DNA of 64,000 nt, taken from positions 62,001 to 126,000 of the forward strand of contig NZ_JAXMOH010000008.1 of assembly GCF_034670005.1 (NCBI RefSeq), written 5' to 3'. This document shows positions 53,007 through 61,798 of the stretch, piece by piece. The stretch is from Thalassobius sp034670005 (lineage in GTDB: Bacteria > Pseudomonadota > Alphaproteobacteria > Rhodobacterales > Rhodobacteraceae). The notes beneath the pieces are model-generated. The model saw only the letters and a program-made list of their open reading frames with translations. It was not told the DNA's origin and made no database searches. Numbering within the stretch: position 1 is the first letter of the stretch; the number at the start of each line of letters is the position of its first letter. The position numbers were made by a program, and so were the translations under genes.

Positions 53007-53738
53007 TCACGACAGCAGACGCAGCCGCGCCGATCCGGCGGTCATCTCACCCCCCGCGCGGTCGAACCGTAAATAGGCAATCGCCCGGTTGCCCGCACTG
53101 GTGAACAGCGTGCCTGCCTCTTTCTCTCCGGCCATGATCGGCGTGCCTGCCGGGGCGCTGCCATCAATCTCTACCACCCGCAATCCCTTGCGCAGCTCGG
53201 TCTTGTGTTTCATCCGCGCGGTGACTTCCTGTCCGACATAGCATCCCTTGCGGAAATCGACACCGTTCAGCCGGTCGAACCCGGCCTCCAGGATATAGCT
53301 GTCGGGGGTCAGCTCGATCCCGGTTTCGGGGATGCAACGGGCCACCCGGATCGCGTCCCAGTCGCTGCCGTCATCGCCATTGTCAGCGCCATAAAGCCGC
53401 CAGCCAAGCGCGGCGTCGCGCGGATCGGCAAAGGCCCCTTCGGGCATCGGCCCGGTGCCGCGCCGCACCTGTAGCCCGGTTTCCTCGATCGTGACCTTGG
53501 CGCGCAGTTTGTACATGTTCAGCCGCTGCAACAGCATCGGTGCCAGACTGCTGTCGGCATCGACAAGAATGGCGTCCGCCTCGGGCACCAGGAAAAAATC
53601 GGCCAGATATTTGCCCTGCGGTGTCAGCAGCGCGGTATAAACCAGACCATGATCAAGCTGATCGACATCATTCGTCACCAGATTTTGCAGGAAATGCCGG
53701 GCCTCTTGCCCGGTGATGCGAAAAACATGTCGGCTCAT
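53007..53738 (-). CDS. ygfZ: folate-binding YgfZ-like protein
   Basis: A 243-residue aminomethyltransferase-like protein. DFRKGCYVGQEVTARMKHKT holds the K-G-C-Y-x-G-Q-E signature of YgfZ, a folate-binding protein supporting iron-sulfur enzymes and tRNA modification. The N-terminal HVFRITGQEARHFLQNLVTN is typical. Normal length for the short alphaproteobacterial form. Confidence 0.92.
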   Translation of the reverse strand: MSRHVFRITGQEARHFLQNLVTNDVDQLDHGLVYTALLTPQGKYLADFFLVPEADAILVDADSSLAPMLLQRLNMYKLRAKVTIEETGLQVRRGTGPMPEGAFADPRDAALGWRLYGADNGDDGSDWDAIRVARCIPETGIELTPDSYILEAGFDRLNGVDFRKGCYVGQEVTARMKHKTELRKGLRVVEIDGSAPAGTPIMAGEKEAGTLFTSAGNRAIAYLRFDRAGGEMTAGSARLRLLS

Positions 53739-53805
53739 TTCAACTCTCCCTTTCGGTCATTGGCTGTAATATAGCGCGGGGCAGGGACGGCAACAGGGGA
53801 CAGAC

Positions 53806-54504
53806 ATGCGCGCGGCACTCTCGGTGATTATTCCAACCCTGAATGCGGAACAACAGCTTCCGGCCTGCCTGTCGGCGCTGATCGAAGGGTTGCAAGCCGG
53901 ACTGGTCCGCGAATTGGTGATCAGCGATGGCGGATCGACCGACGCGACCCTGCGCATCGCCGACGAAGCCGGGGCGCTGCTGGTCAAGGGCGCGCCATCG
54001 CGCGGCGGCCAATTGCGGCGCGGCGTACTGGCCTCGGGCGGCGACTGGATACTGGTGCTTCATGCCGACACGGTGCTGCCGCCGGGCTGGACCGATTGCG
54101 TTCAGGATCACATGAATTTCCGCATAGATCAGGCCGGGTATTTCCGGCTTGGTTTCGACAGCGGCGGCTTTGCGGCCGGTTTCGTCGCCGGTTGGGCCAA
54201 TTTCCGGTCGCGCCTGTTCGGTCTGCCTTATGGCGATCAGGGGTTGCTGATGTCGCGCACGCTTTACGACAGTATCGGTGGCTTTGCCGATCAGCCGCTG
54301 ATGGAGGACGTGGCGATCTGCCGTCTGTTGCAGGGGCAATTGCGGGAAATCCCGCTTATCGCCCGAACAAGCGCCGCGAAATACGTGAAAGAAGGCTGGT
54401 GCCGTCGCGGGGCGCGGAACCTTTGGACGCTTTTGCGCTATCTTTCCGGCGCCGACCCGCATGATCTTGTGCAATCATATCGGCGGTCGGACCCTCGGTC
54501 TTGA
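53806..54504 (+). CDS. family 2 glycosyltransferase (TIGR04283-like)
   Basis: A 232-residue GT-A glycosyltransferase. LSVIIPTLNAEQQLPACLSA, ELVISDGGSTDATLRIA and ILVLHADTVLPPGW (donor-binding and DxD-like residues) fit the small TIGR04283 group, which also contains PYGDQGLLMSR and PLMEDVAICRLLQ. Its 3' end overlaps the convergent ABC transporter gene by about 149 bases, unusually long. Substrate unknown. Confidence 0.88.
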   Translation: MRAALSVIIPTLNAEQQLPACLSALIEGLQAGLVRELVISDGGSTDATLRIADEAGALLVKGAPSRGGQLRRGVLASGGDWILVLHADTVLPPGWTDCVQDHMNFRIDQAGYFRLGFDSGGFAAGFVAGWANFRSRLFGLPYGDQGLLMSRTLYDSIGGFADQPLMEDVAICRLLQGQLREIPLIARTSAAKYVKEGWCRRGARNLWTLLRYLSGADPHDLVQSYRRSDPRS

Positions 54505-56242
54505 ATTGCAGCCGGTACAGATCGGCATAAAGCCCGCCGCGGGCCAGCAATTCATCGTGACTGCCTTCGTCGACCACCCGGCCCTTGTCCATCACCACGA
54601 TCTTGTCGGCATTGCGCACCGTCGACAGCCGGTGCGCGATCACCAGCGTGGTACGCCCCTTCGACAGCTTGTCCAGCGCGTCCTGCACCACCTTTTCCGA
54701 TTGCGCGTCCAGCGCGCTGGTGGCTTCGTCCAGCAACAGCACAGGCGTGTCGCGCAACAGCGCCCGGGCAATCGCGATGCGCTGACGCTGCCCCCCCGAC
54801 AGGTTCGACCCGCGCGGACCGGCCGGGCTTTGCAACCCCTCCGGCAGCTTGGGCAGGAAATCTGCCACATGGGCGGCCTGCAACACGGTGTCGAGCTGTG
54901 CGTCGCTGACATCGCTCCGGCCCAGCAGGATGTTTTCTTTCAATGTTTCGTCAAACAGCGCGGCATCCTGCGACACCACCGAATAAAGCCCGCGCAGATC
55001 GGCCAGAGACATCGCCTTTGCCGCCACGCCGCCGATTTCGACCGTGCCGCCCTGCGGATCGACCAGCCGGGTCAGGACGTTGAAAATCGTTGATTTCCCG
55101 GCACCAGAGGCCCCGACCAACGCGGTGGTCTTGCCGGCTGGCGCGATCAGTGTCGCGCCATTCAGAACCTTGGTGTCGCCATAGCTCAGCTCGACCCCGG
55201 TTAACCGGATTTCGGGCATCCCCGCGGGCGCGGGCACCGGGTGGGCGGGCGAGGTCAGCTTGGGCTTTTCGTCCAGCAATTCCTTGATCCGCTCGATCGC
55301 GGCGGCGGCGTTCTGCCAGATGCCGGTGACCGCGCCCAGCCGGCGCAGCGGTTCAAAGGCAAAGCCGATGGCGGTGAAAAAGCTCATGAACTGGCCAATG
55401 CTTTTCTCGCCTGAAATGATCTCGGCGCCGCCGAAGACCAGCACGCCCAAAAATCCCAGCCCGGCCATCACGTCGATCAGCCCGGGGATCGCAGCCGCGC
55501 CCAGTTGCGCTTTCACATCGGCCCGAACCAGATCCCCGGTCAATGCGCGGTAGCGGTTCGATTGATACTCTTCCAACCGGTTCAGTTTGACCGGCACGAT
55601 ACCGTGAAACACCTCGTCCAGACGGATCGCCAGCTTCGCCCCCAAATCGCGGGCTTCACGGGACCGGCTGCGGACAAATCCCTGCACGAATTGCGACGGC
55701 AGCACCAGTATCGGCGTGCCGATACAGGCCACCAGTGTCCATTGCCAATCGACCGAAATCGCCACCCCCATCAGGATGATCAGCGCAATCAGGTCGCGCC
55801 CGGCCCCGGTGATGACGGCGTTCCAGACCTGACCGACCGCTTCGACATCGGCCTGCACCCGCTGGATCAGGAACCCCGGCGGGTGGGTCTGATGGAACCC
55901 ACCGTCAAGCCGCATCAGGTGATCCAGCATCTCGGTCCGCATGTCAGCGGCCGAGCGTTGCGAAATCAGCGCCAGCAGCGCCTTTTGACCGACGCTGGCG
56001 ACCGCGCGGGTCACGAAAATCCCCATGATCGCTGCGCCGACCCACCACAGGGCGGCGTGATCCCCGGCGATGAACACCTGATCGAACATCGGTTTCATCA
56101 TCCAGCTCAGCGCGCCAAGGGTCGATCCTTCCAGCGCCATGAAGCCAAGCGCCACCAGCAGCAGCCACAGATGTTTGTGCAGGTATTTACGCCACAGCCA
56201 GATCAGCAGCTGGCGGCTTTTGACACCGGCGGCGGCGGTCAT
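54356..56242 (-). CDS. ABC exporter, fused permease and ATPase (MsbA-type)
   Basis: A 628-residue half-transporter. A six-helix membrane domain (from LLLVALGFMALEG, GAAIMGIFVTRAVASVG onward) precedes the nucleotide-binding domain with Walker A GASGAGKST, signature LSGGQRQR and Walker B LLLDEATSALD. Resembles lipid-A/lipid or multidrug exporters of the MsbA group. It starts within the stop of the phosphatase gene (ATGA overlap), so the two are an operon. The C-terminal tail extends into the opposite-strand glycosyltransferase gene. Confidence 0.93.
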   Translation of the reverse strand: MTAAAGVKSRQLLIWLWRKYLHKHLWLLLVALGFMALEGSTLGALSWMMKPMFDQVFIAGDHAALWWVGAAIMGIFVTRAVASVGQKALLALISQRSAADMRTEMLDHLMRLDGGFHQTHPPGFLIQRVQADVEAVGQVWNAVITGAGRDLIALIILMGVAISVDWQWTLVACIGTPILVLPSQFVQGFVRSRSREARDLGAKLAIRLDEVFHGIVPVKLNRLEEYQSNRYRALTGDLVRADVKAQLGAAAIPGLIDVMAGLGFLGVLVFGGAEIISGEKSIGQFMSFFTAIGFAFEPLRRLGAVTGIWQNAAAAIERIKELLDEKPKLTSPAHPVPAPAGMPEIRLTGVELSYGDTKVLNGATLIAPAGKTTALVGASGAGKSTIFNVLTRLVDPQGGTVEIGGVAAKAMSLADLRGLYSVVSQDAALFDETLKENILLGRSDVSDAQLDTVLQAAHVADFLPKLPEGLQSPAGPRGSNLSGGQRQRIAIARALLRDTPVLLLDEATSALDAQSEKVVQDALDKLSKGRTTLVIAHRLSTVRNADKIVVMDKGRVVDEGSHDELLARGGLYADLYRLQFKTEGPTADMIAQDHAGRRRKDSAKASKGSAPRDGTSLLSRISRRLFGR

Positions 56243-56925
56243 TGCGGGACTTTCCGGCCATTGCGGTATCCGGCGGTCAGCGCCTCTTCGTCATATTCGT
56301 CGCGCAGCCAGGTTTCGAACGCGATCGGGCCATGCTTCAACCGGGCCTCGTATACGTCGAGGAAATAATCCAGAATCCCTGTCGTGTGCCATTTGATATG
56401 CAGGTATTTGAACGACAGCATGGCCTTGGCCTCGGCCAATGGTGCGCCTTCGATTACCAGCTTGTACACCGCGCTGGCCAACCCGGCCCGGTCGGCCCCG
56501 GATTTGCAATGCATCATGAACGGGCGCTCGATGTCGCGGAAGGTCTCGATCAGGTCCAGCATGTTGTCGCGCGGCGGCGCGGCGCGGGCATGCAGCCCGA
56601 TATCAATCATCCGTATCCCCAGCGCGGCACAGCTTTCGCGTTCCAGCAGGTAATGCGGCCTGCCGGGCGATGCGCCGCGCAGGTTGATCACCGTCTTGAT
56701 CCCCATCGCCGCGTAGCGTTCGAACCGTTCATGGGTTGGCTGGTTCGATCGGTACACCCCCGGGGCAATTTCAAAAAAATTGGTCCAGCGGCGGCGCAGA
56801 ATGGCATGATCGGCCCAGTTGTAATGGGTCATCGCCCGGCGGCGATGGTCGGGATTCGTCAGATCGATCGTGGCGGGCAGGGTGCTGCCCCTTTCCCAAT
56901 CCCGGTATTTCTGCACCAGAGTCAT
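56239..56925 (-). CDS. tyrosine/dual-specificity phosphatase-like protein
   Basis: A 228-residue protein. FMMHCKSGADRAGLA contains the C-x5-R phosphatase signature. Upstream, PGVYRSNQPTHERFERYAAM and GIKTVINLRGA are typical of this DSP/PTPc group found next to MsbA-like transporters in alphaproteobacteria. The ATG at 56925 is used; MPMTLV at 56931 is equally possible. Coupled to the ABC exporter by a 4-base overlap; a role in envelope lipid or polysaccharide handling is plausible. Confidence 0.88.
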   Translation of the reverse strand: MTLVQKYRDWERGSTLPATIDLTNPDHRRRAMTHYNWADHAILRRRWTNFFEIAPGVYRSNQPTHERFERYAAMGIKTVINLRGASPGRPHYLLERESCAALGIRMIDIGLHARAAPPRDNMLDLIETFRDIERPFMMHCKSGADRAGLASAVYKLVIEGAPLAEAKAMLSFKYLHIKWHTTGILDYFLDVYEARLKHGPIAFETWLRDEYDEEALTAGYRNGRKVPQ

Positions 56926-57201
56926 AGGCATTCCGCATCTTTTCAGTCGCGCATCTTGTAGGCATCCCGCATCACATAGGCAAGGATGATGGTTCCCGCA
57001 GCCCCATGCGCTGAATTGCAGGCAGCGCACGGAGCGAAATATATGACATCACCAAATTTGATCCTTATCGCGATTGACGCCGGTCCGGCTTTGATTAACC
57101 TCACTTCGTCAATACATTGCTTTGACACCCCGCGACATTTTTCTAACTGCCTGAATTGATGGTGCCTCCCCGGTGCCGGCAGAAACCCACCGGAGCCGCC
57201 T

Positions 57202-58398
57202 ATGAATCTGTCCAACGGTCGTCCCTATCTCGCCATCCCCGGCCCATCCGTCATGCCCGATGAGGTGCTGCGCGCGATGCACCGCGCCTCCCCCAATATC
57301 TACGAAGGCGCGCTGATCGACATGGTCGCGGGGATGGTCCCCGATCTCAAGAAAGTGGCGGGGACCGACCATAACGCCGCGATCTATATCAGCAACGGAC
57401 ACGGCGCATGGGAAGCGGCGCTGTCCAATGTGGTAGCGCCGGGCGACCGGGTTCTGGTGCCCGCGACCGGCCGGTTCGGCCACGGCTGGGCCGATATGGC
57501 CGGCGGGCTGGGCGCCGATGTTCAGTTGAACGATTTCGGCCGGAACCGCCCGTTCGACCTGACCCGGATCGAGGACACGCTGCGCGCCGACGAGGAACAC
57601 CGGATCAAGGCGGTTCTGGCCAGCCATGTCGATACCTCCAGTGGGGTGCGCAACGATATCGCCGGGCTGCGCAAGGTGCTGGACGCGGCGGGCCACCCGG
57701 CGCTCCTGATGGTCGATTGCATCGCCTCGCTGGCCTGCGACCGGTTCGAAATGGATGCTTGGGGTGTCGATGTGATGGTCGCGGCCAGCCAGAAAGGGCT
57801 GATGACACCGCCCGGATTGGGTTTCGTTTTCGCAAGCCCGCGCGCGGTGGAAGCGCGCGCCGGAATGGAGCGGGTCAGCCGCTACTGGGACTGGACGCCG
57901 CGGTTCAACCCCGAAAGCTTCTACCAGTATTTCGGCGGCACCGCGCCGACCCATCACCTGTTTGGCCTGCGCGCCGCTCTGGACATGATCCATGCCGAAG
58001 GGATGGAAAATGTCTGGCGCCGCCATGACGTGCTGGCCCGCGCGATCTGGGCTGCTGCCGATGTCTGGGGCAGCGACGGCCCGCTGCGCCTGAATGTCGC
58101 TGACCCAGACCACCGGGCCCGCTCGGTCACCTCGCTGCGGCTGGGCCTGCCTTACGGCCCCCAACTGCGCGAATGGGTCGAGGAAAATGCCGGCGTCACC
58201 CTCGGTATCGGGCTTGGCATGTCCGAAGACGGCGATCCGCAGGGGCGCGGCTATTTCCGCATCGGCCATATGGGGCATGTGAATGCCCATATGGTGTTGG
58301 GGATGCTGGGCAGCATCGACACCGCGTTCAAGGCGCTGGACGTGCCGCATGGCGGTGGCGCGCTGGACGCGGCGGCGATGGTGATGGCCAAGGGCTAG
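57202..58398 (+). CDS. class V aminotransferase (serine/alanine-glyoxylate type)
   Basis: A 398-residue PLP enzyme. YLAIPGPSVMPDEVLRAMHR, NGHGAWEAALSNV, LLMVDCIASLACDRFEMDAW and VMVAASQKGLMTPPGLGFVF (with the PLP Lys in SQKGLM) define the alanine/serine-glyoxylate aminotransferase family. It likely interconverts amino acids with glyoxylate in the serine cycle or photorespiratory-like metabolism. The preceding 280 bases are gene-free. Confidence 0.92.
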   Translation: MNLSNGRPYLAIPGPSVMPDEVLRAMHRASPNIYEGALIDMVAGMVPDLKKVAGTDHNAAIYISNGHGAWEAALSNVVAPGDRVLVPATGRFGHGWADMAGGLGADVQLNDFGRNRPFDLTRIEDTLRADEEHRIKAVLASHVDTSSGVRNDIAGLRKVLDAAGHPALLMVDCIASLACDRFEMDAWGVDVMVAASQKGLMTPPGLGFVFASPRAVEARAGMERVSRYWDWTPRFNPESFYQYFGGTAPTHHLFGLRAALDMIHAEGMENVWRRHDVLARAIWAAADVWGSDGPLRLNVADPDHRARSVTSLRLGLPYGPQLREWVEENAGVTLGIGLGMSEDGDPQGRGYFRIGHMGHVNAHMVLGMLGSIDTAFKALDVPHGGGALDAAAMVMAKG

Positions 58399-58667
58399 GC
58401 CACGGCGCCACGTGCGCGCGACATAACAGAGAGCCTCAGCCCGTCTTGTCGGCCAGCGCGAATGGCAACTAGGCGGGGCGAAGCTGCCGTTCGGTGATTT
58501 CTCTCCAATGGCCGCATTGGCCTCTTAGTAGCTCTGGCGAAGCCGGCCGTTGTGACCGGCCGGGGTTGTTCACGAACCAGTTCTCCAGCGCTGGAAACAA
58601 CGCAAACGCCGACCCGTTCTGACACAGGTCGACACTTGCGCCAGAACGTCGCTTGCGATGCAACAGG

Positions 58668-59120
58668 TTAGCTAACCTGCTCTGCGTCCAACACCTCAGC
58701 GAAGCTCTTGAAGAACTTCGCGGCGAGTTTCTTGGCTGTGCTCTGGATCAGGCGGCTACCAAGCTGCGCCAGCTTGCCGCCGATTTGGGCCTTGGCATCG
58801 TAGGTCAGGATCGTTGTGTCACCGTCCGCCACCAGCGTGACATCCGCCCCGCCTTTGGCGTGACCGGCTGCGCCGCCGCTCCCTTGACCGGTCAGAGAAA
58901 ACGCATCAGGTGCGCCACTTTTGTCGAGTTGGACATCACCGCTGAACCGCGCCTTGACCGGCCCGATTTTGAGCAGGATCTTTGCCTCTAGTTCTGTGTC
59001 GGAATGTTGGACAAGCTCTTCGCAGCCCGGAATGCATTGCCGCAAGATCTCGGGGTCATTCAGCGCCGCATAGACACGCTCCATTGGGGCGTTGATGACG
59101 ATTTCGTCTTTGAGTTCCAT
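58668..59120 (-). CDS. coxG: CoxG-type SRPBCC protein of the CO dehydrogenase cluster
   Basis: A 150-residue protein (MELKDEIVINAPMERVYAAL, DPEILRQCIPGCEEL, IGPVKARFSGDVQL) typical of CoxG, a START/SRPBCC-fold protein thought to help anchor CO dehydrogenase to the membrane. It ends the cox operon; the 58399-58667 stretch beyond has no gene. Confidence 0.93.
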   Translation of the reverse strand: MELKDEIVINAPMERVYAALNDPEILRQCIPGCEELVQHSDTELEAKILLKIGPVKARFSGDVQLDKSGAPDAFSLTGQGSGGAAGHAKGGADVTLVADGDTTILTYDAKAQIGGKLAQLGSRLIQSTAKKLAAKFFKSFAEVLDAEQVS

Positions 59121-59132
59121 GATCGTACCTCT

Positions 59133-59234
59133 TTAACAGCAGGGAAACTTGATGGTCGCAAGCGTTTCGGCTTGCTCGGGAGTGAGGTCCCATTTTTGAC
59201 GCAGCGCGCGGAAATACTTCTGCAAACTTTTCAT
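59133..59234 (-). CDS. 33-residue conserved-looking small protein in the cox operon
   Basis: A very short gene between mocA-like and coxG. Product: MKSLQKYFRALRQKWDLTPE, then QAETLATIKFPCC. The ATG at 59234 lies 2 bases after the upstream stop and has aaggg at a reasonable distance; the next gene (coxG) starts 12 bases later. Operon placement, an amphipathic start helix and the CC terminus suggest a real protein. I recall no established function. Confidence 0.6.
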   Translation of the reverse strand: MKSLQKYFRALRQKWDLTPEQAETLATIKFPCC

Positions 59235-59236
59235 GG

Positions 59237-59842
59237 TCAGACCCTTTCGGAAGGTGTTTCTTGAAACGCCGCAAAGGCGGCGGGCGTGTCGATGTCATTG
59301 CAGAAACCAGACTGCGACAACGGGATGTTCTGCACCAGATCGGGGTTGCTGCGTGTGAACTTGGCGCAGCCGGGATTTGTTTTATCCGCAAGCAATCGGG
59401 ACCGCATATCCTCGGGCACGATGATCGGGTTGCCCCGCTGCGTTCCCTGCAAAGGGATCGATATTTTCGCGGTGTTCCCAACCAGATGCGCGCTGATCAA
59501 TGCGTGTAAATTGGCTGCCGTTAGCTGCGGTTGGTCGCCCAGTCCAATCAGCAAATGCGCCGCGTTTGGGGCGTCAAGAAGCCCCGCACGAACCGAAAAG
59601 GGCTGACCCATTTCGAAGTCTCGATTATACACCAGCCGGACAGGCAGACCCGCAAGAACCGCGTCAATCCGCATCGCTTCAAATCCAGTGACGACGCAAA
59701 CCTCGCCATCAACTGCCGCAAGATAGGTTTCGACAACATGCCGGATCATCGGAACGCCGCCAACGGGCAGCAACAGCTTGTTGCGCGCTTCCATCCGGCG
59801 TGACAGTCCCGCCGCCAGTATGACCGCCCCGACACTATCCAT
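59237..59842 (-). CDS. MocA-like molybdenum cofactor nucleotidyltransferase
   Basis: A 201-residue NTP transferase. AVILAAGLSRRMEARNKLLL is the nucleotide-binding start of the MobA/MocA fold, and LIGLGDQPQLTAANLHALI and RGNPIIVPEDM are conserved. MocA adds CMP to molybdopterin, giving the MCD cofactor that CO dehydrogenase uses, which fits its place in the cox operon. Overlaps the XdhC-like gene by 8 bases. Confidence 0.88.
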   Translation of the reverse strand: MDSVGAVILAAGLSRRMEARNKLLLPVGGVPMIRHVVETYLAAVDGEVCVVTGFEAMRIDAVLAGLPVRLVYNRDFEMGQPFSVRAGLLDAPNAAHLLIGLGDQPQLTAANLHALISAHLVGNTAKISIPLQGTQRGNPIIVPEDMRSRLLADKTNPGCAKFTRSNPDLVQNIPLSQSGFCNDIDTPAAFAAFQETPSERV

Positions 59843-60614
59843 TTTGGGCAGCCTGTGCCAGAACTTCGCGCTTTGTCTGTGTCAGTTCGGCCAGAATTGA
59901 CAGGGCAATTTCCGCCGGAGTGACCGCGCCGATATTCAGGCCGGCAGGTGCGTGAACAGCCGCAACCTGCGCCGCGTCAACGCCTGTTGCCAACAGCTTG
60001 TCCGACAAGGTTGCAAATTTTTTGGCGCTGCCGACAAAGGCAACATAGTCCGCACTTTCAGCCAGTCCTGTCTGGAGCGCGGCCAAGTCGCCCTGTCCTT
60101 GTGTCGCGATCACCAAATACCGGCCGCGACCGGGCAAGCGGGATGGCAAAGCCATGTCAGTTGCCGCCTCTGCCGCAGCCCACCCAAATTGCGGCGCCAA
60201 CTCCATCAGCTTTACAGCGACGGGGGATTGTCCAAAAATCAATAGATCGGGTTCCGGCAGATGCGGCTCTATGAAAATGTCGATGGTGCCTTTGGACGGA
60301 CAGCCGTTGCGCGCAAACCGGACCCCATCGACGTCGTCGCCCGCCTTCACGCCCTTTTCGGCCAAGTCTTCCTCTGGAGCGACCGAGATAAACTGCGGCT
60401 GGCCGGTTGTGTAGGCACGCAACGTCGCCTCTTTGATCGCAGCCTTCACGCATCCACCGCCAAGCCACCCGTCAAGGATCGTCCCGTCCCCCCGCAAAAG
60501 CGCCTTGGCCCCCGGTTTGGCCGCAGTCGTGCCGGCTGTGCGGACAATCGTTGCGATGGCGAAGTAGTCTTCGCCCTCTTGCAACCCTTGTTCCATGATC
60601 TGCTTGGGTGTCAT
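59835..60614 (-). CDS. coxF: XdhC/CoxF-type maturation protein
   Basis: A 259-residue protein with GWLGGGCVKAAI in the N-terminal XdhC/CoxI domain and LLIFGQSPVAVKLMELAPQF in the Rossmann-like C-terminal domain. Such proteins sulfurate or insert the molybdenum/copper cofactor in CO dehydrogenase and xanthine dehydrogenase. Between coxE and mocA-like, overlapping both by a few bases. Naming it coxF versus coxI rests on position. Confidence 0.8.
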   Translation of the reverse strand: MTPKQIMEQGLQEGEDYFAIATIVRTAGTTAAKPGAKALLRGDGTILDGWLGGGCVKAAIKEATLRAYTTGQPQFISVAPEEDLAEKGVKAGDDVDGVRFARNGCPSKGTIDIFIEPHLPEPDLLIFGQSPVAVKLMELAPQFGWAAAEAATDMALPSRLPGRGRYLVIATQGQGDLAALQTGLAESADYVAFVGSAKKFATLSDKLLATGVDAAQVAAVHAPAGLNIGAVTPAEIALSILAELTQTKREVLAQAAQNG

Positions 60615-61798
60615 AACCGGGCCAACTCCTGTTCAAGTGCGGCGAGGTCTTCCAGCGTGTTCGCCGCACGGAAAAGATCAAGATGCGGCAATGCTCCCGC
60701 CATCGCGCGGGCGGTTGGTTCGTACCCGTCCCAACCTTTCAGCGGATTGAGCCATATGATCTTGCAGCCGCGTTTCTTCAACCGGATCAGCGCATCCGAA
60801 ATCCCGTCAGGAGAGACGGTGTCATAGCCATCTGACAGGATCATCACGACGGTTCGGTTGTCGACAAACCGACGGCCATAGGTGCCGGCAAAAAAGTCCA
60901 GGCTCTCACCGATCTTTGATCCCCCCGCGAACCCGTCAGCAAGCAAAGACAACCGGGCCAATGCGCGCAAAGGATCCTTGTCGCGCAGGGCTTCGGTGAT
61001 CCGCACCAACCGCGTGTGGAAAAGATAGGCATCCGCGCGCGGATCGGCCCGCATCAACCCCGCCAGAAAGGCAAGAAAGATGCGCGAATAGACCGTCATG
61101 GATCCCGAAACATCGCAAATGGCAGTTAACCGCAGGGTGCGATCCGGCCGATGGCGTTTAGGCAGCGCAAAGGGCTCGCCTCCCGTCGCAAGGCTCTGCC
61201 GCATGACTTTGCGAAAATGAATCTGGTCGCCTTTGCTGGCGGCTTTGCGGCGACGTGATCTGCGATCCCGCATGGCAGCACCAAGGCGCTGGGCGATCTT
61301 TTCCGCCGCCTCTATATCTTCGGGTCGTACAATATTCCGTAGGTCCGTCTTGAACAAGTTGGCCACATCAGTGGCCACCAATTTGCCTTCACCATCGCTT
61401 GTCGCTTCGCCTTCGCCACCGTCAGGTGCGCTGACATCGCCCGCGCCGCCGCTGGTGTCCGCCTCGATATTTACCTCTCGCGAAGAATGGACATTTTCGC
61501 TTTGGCTTGGTGTCGCCGTCGGTGTGACCCGGGTTTGGACCCGCCCGCCATTCATCCAGAAACTGTTGAACAAGGCGTCGAACTGCGCCGCCTCTTCGGC
61601 GCATCCCGTAAAGACAGACTTCAGCGCGCGGCGCGCGTCCTGTGGGTTTGCGGCGTTGATATGGGTCAGGGCGTCCAATGCTATGCCCGTTTCGCCCACA
61701 CCAAGCCGTAAGCCATTTTCGCGCAGATGCGCGACAAACCCGGCCATGCGGGACGCAGGCCCCGGATCACGGGCAGCAAATTTGGTCACAAGGCTCAT
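60611..61798 (-). CDS. coxE: CoxE, VWA-domain protein
   Basis: A 395-residue protein. The C-terminal von Willebrand A domain has ICDVSGSMTVYSRIFLAFL (MIDAS D-x-S-x-S). A Ser/Gly/Glu-rich spacer lies near residues 110-145. CoxE works with the AAA+ protein CoxD in assembling the Cu-S-Mo active site. Start overlaps the stop of coxD (ATGA), confirming an operon. Confidence 0.93.
   Translation of the reverse strand: MSLVTKFAARDPGPASRMAGFVAHLRENGLRLGVGETGIALDALTHINAANPQDARRALKSVFTGCAEEAAQFDALFNSFWMNGGRVQTRVTPTATPSQSENVHSSREVNIEADTSGGAGDVSAPDGGEGEATSDGEGKLVATDVANLFKTDLRNIVRPEDIEAAEKIAQRLGAAMRDRRSRRRKAASKGDQIHFRKVMRQSLATGGEPFALPKRHRPDRTLRLTAICDVSGSMTVYSRIFLAFLAGLMRADPRADAYLFHTRLVRITEALRDKDPLRALARLSLLADGFAGGSKIGESLDFFAGTYGRRFVDNRTVVMILSDGYDTVSPDGISDALIRLKKRGCKIIWLNPLKGWDGYEPTARAMAGALPHLDLFRAANTLEDLAALEQELARL

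Noticed and set aside
57109..58350. 413-codon minus-strand frame opposite the aminotransferase
   Set aside because: Shadow frame with unnatural composition. The aminotransferase reads well on the plus strand.
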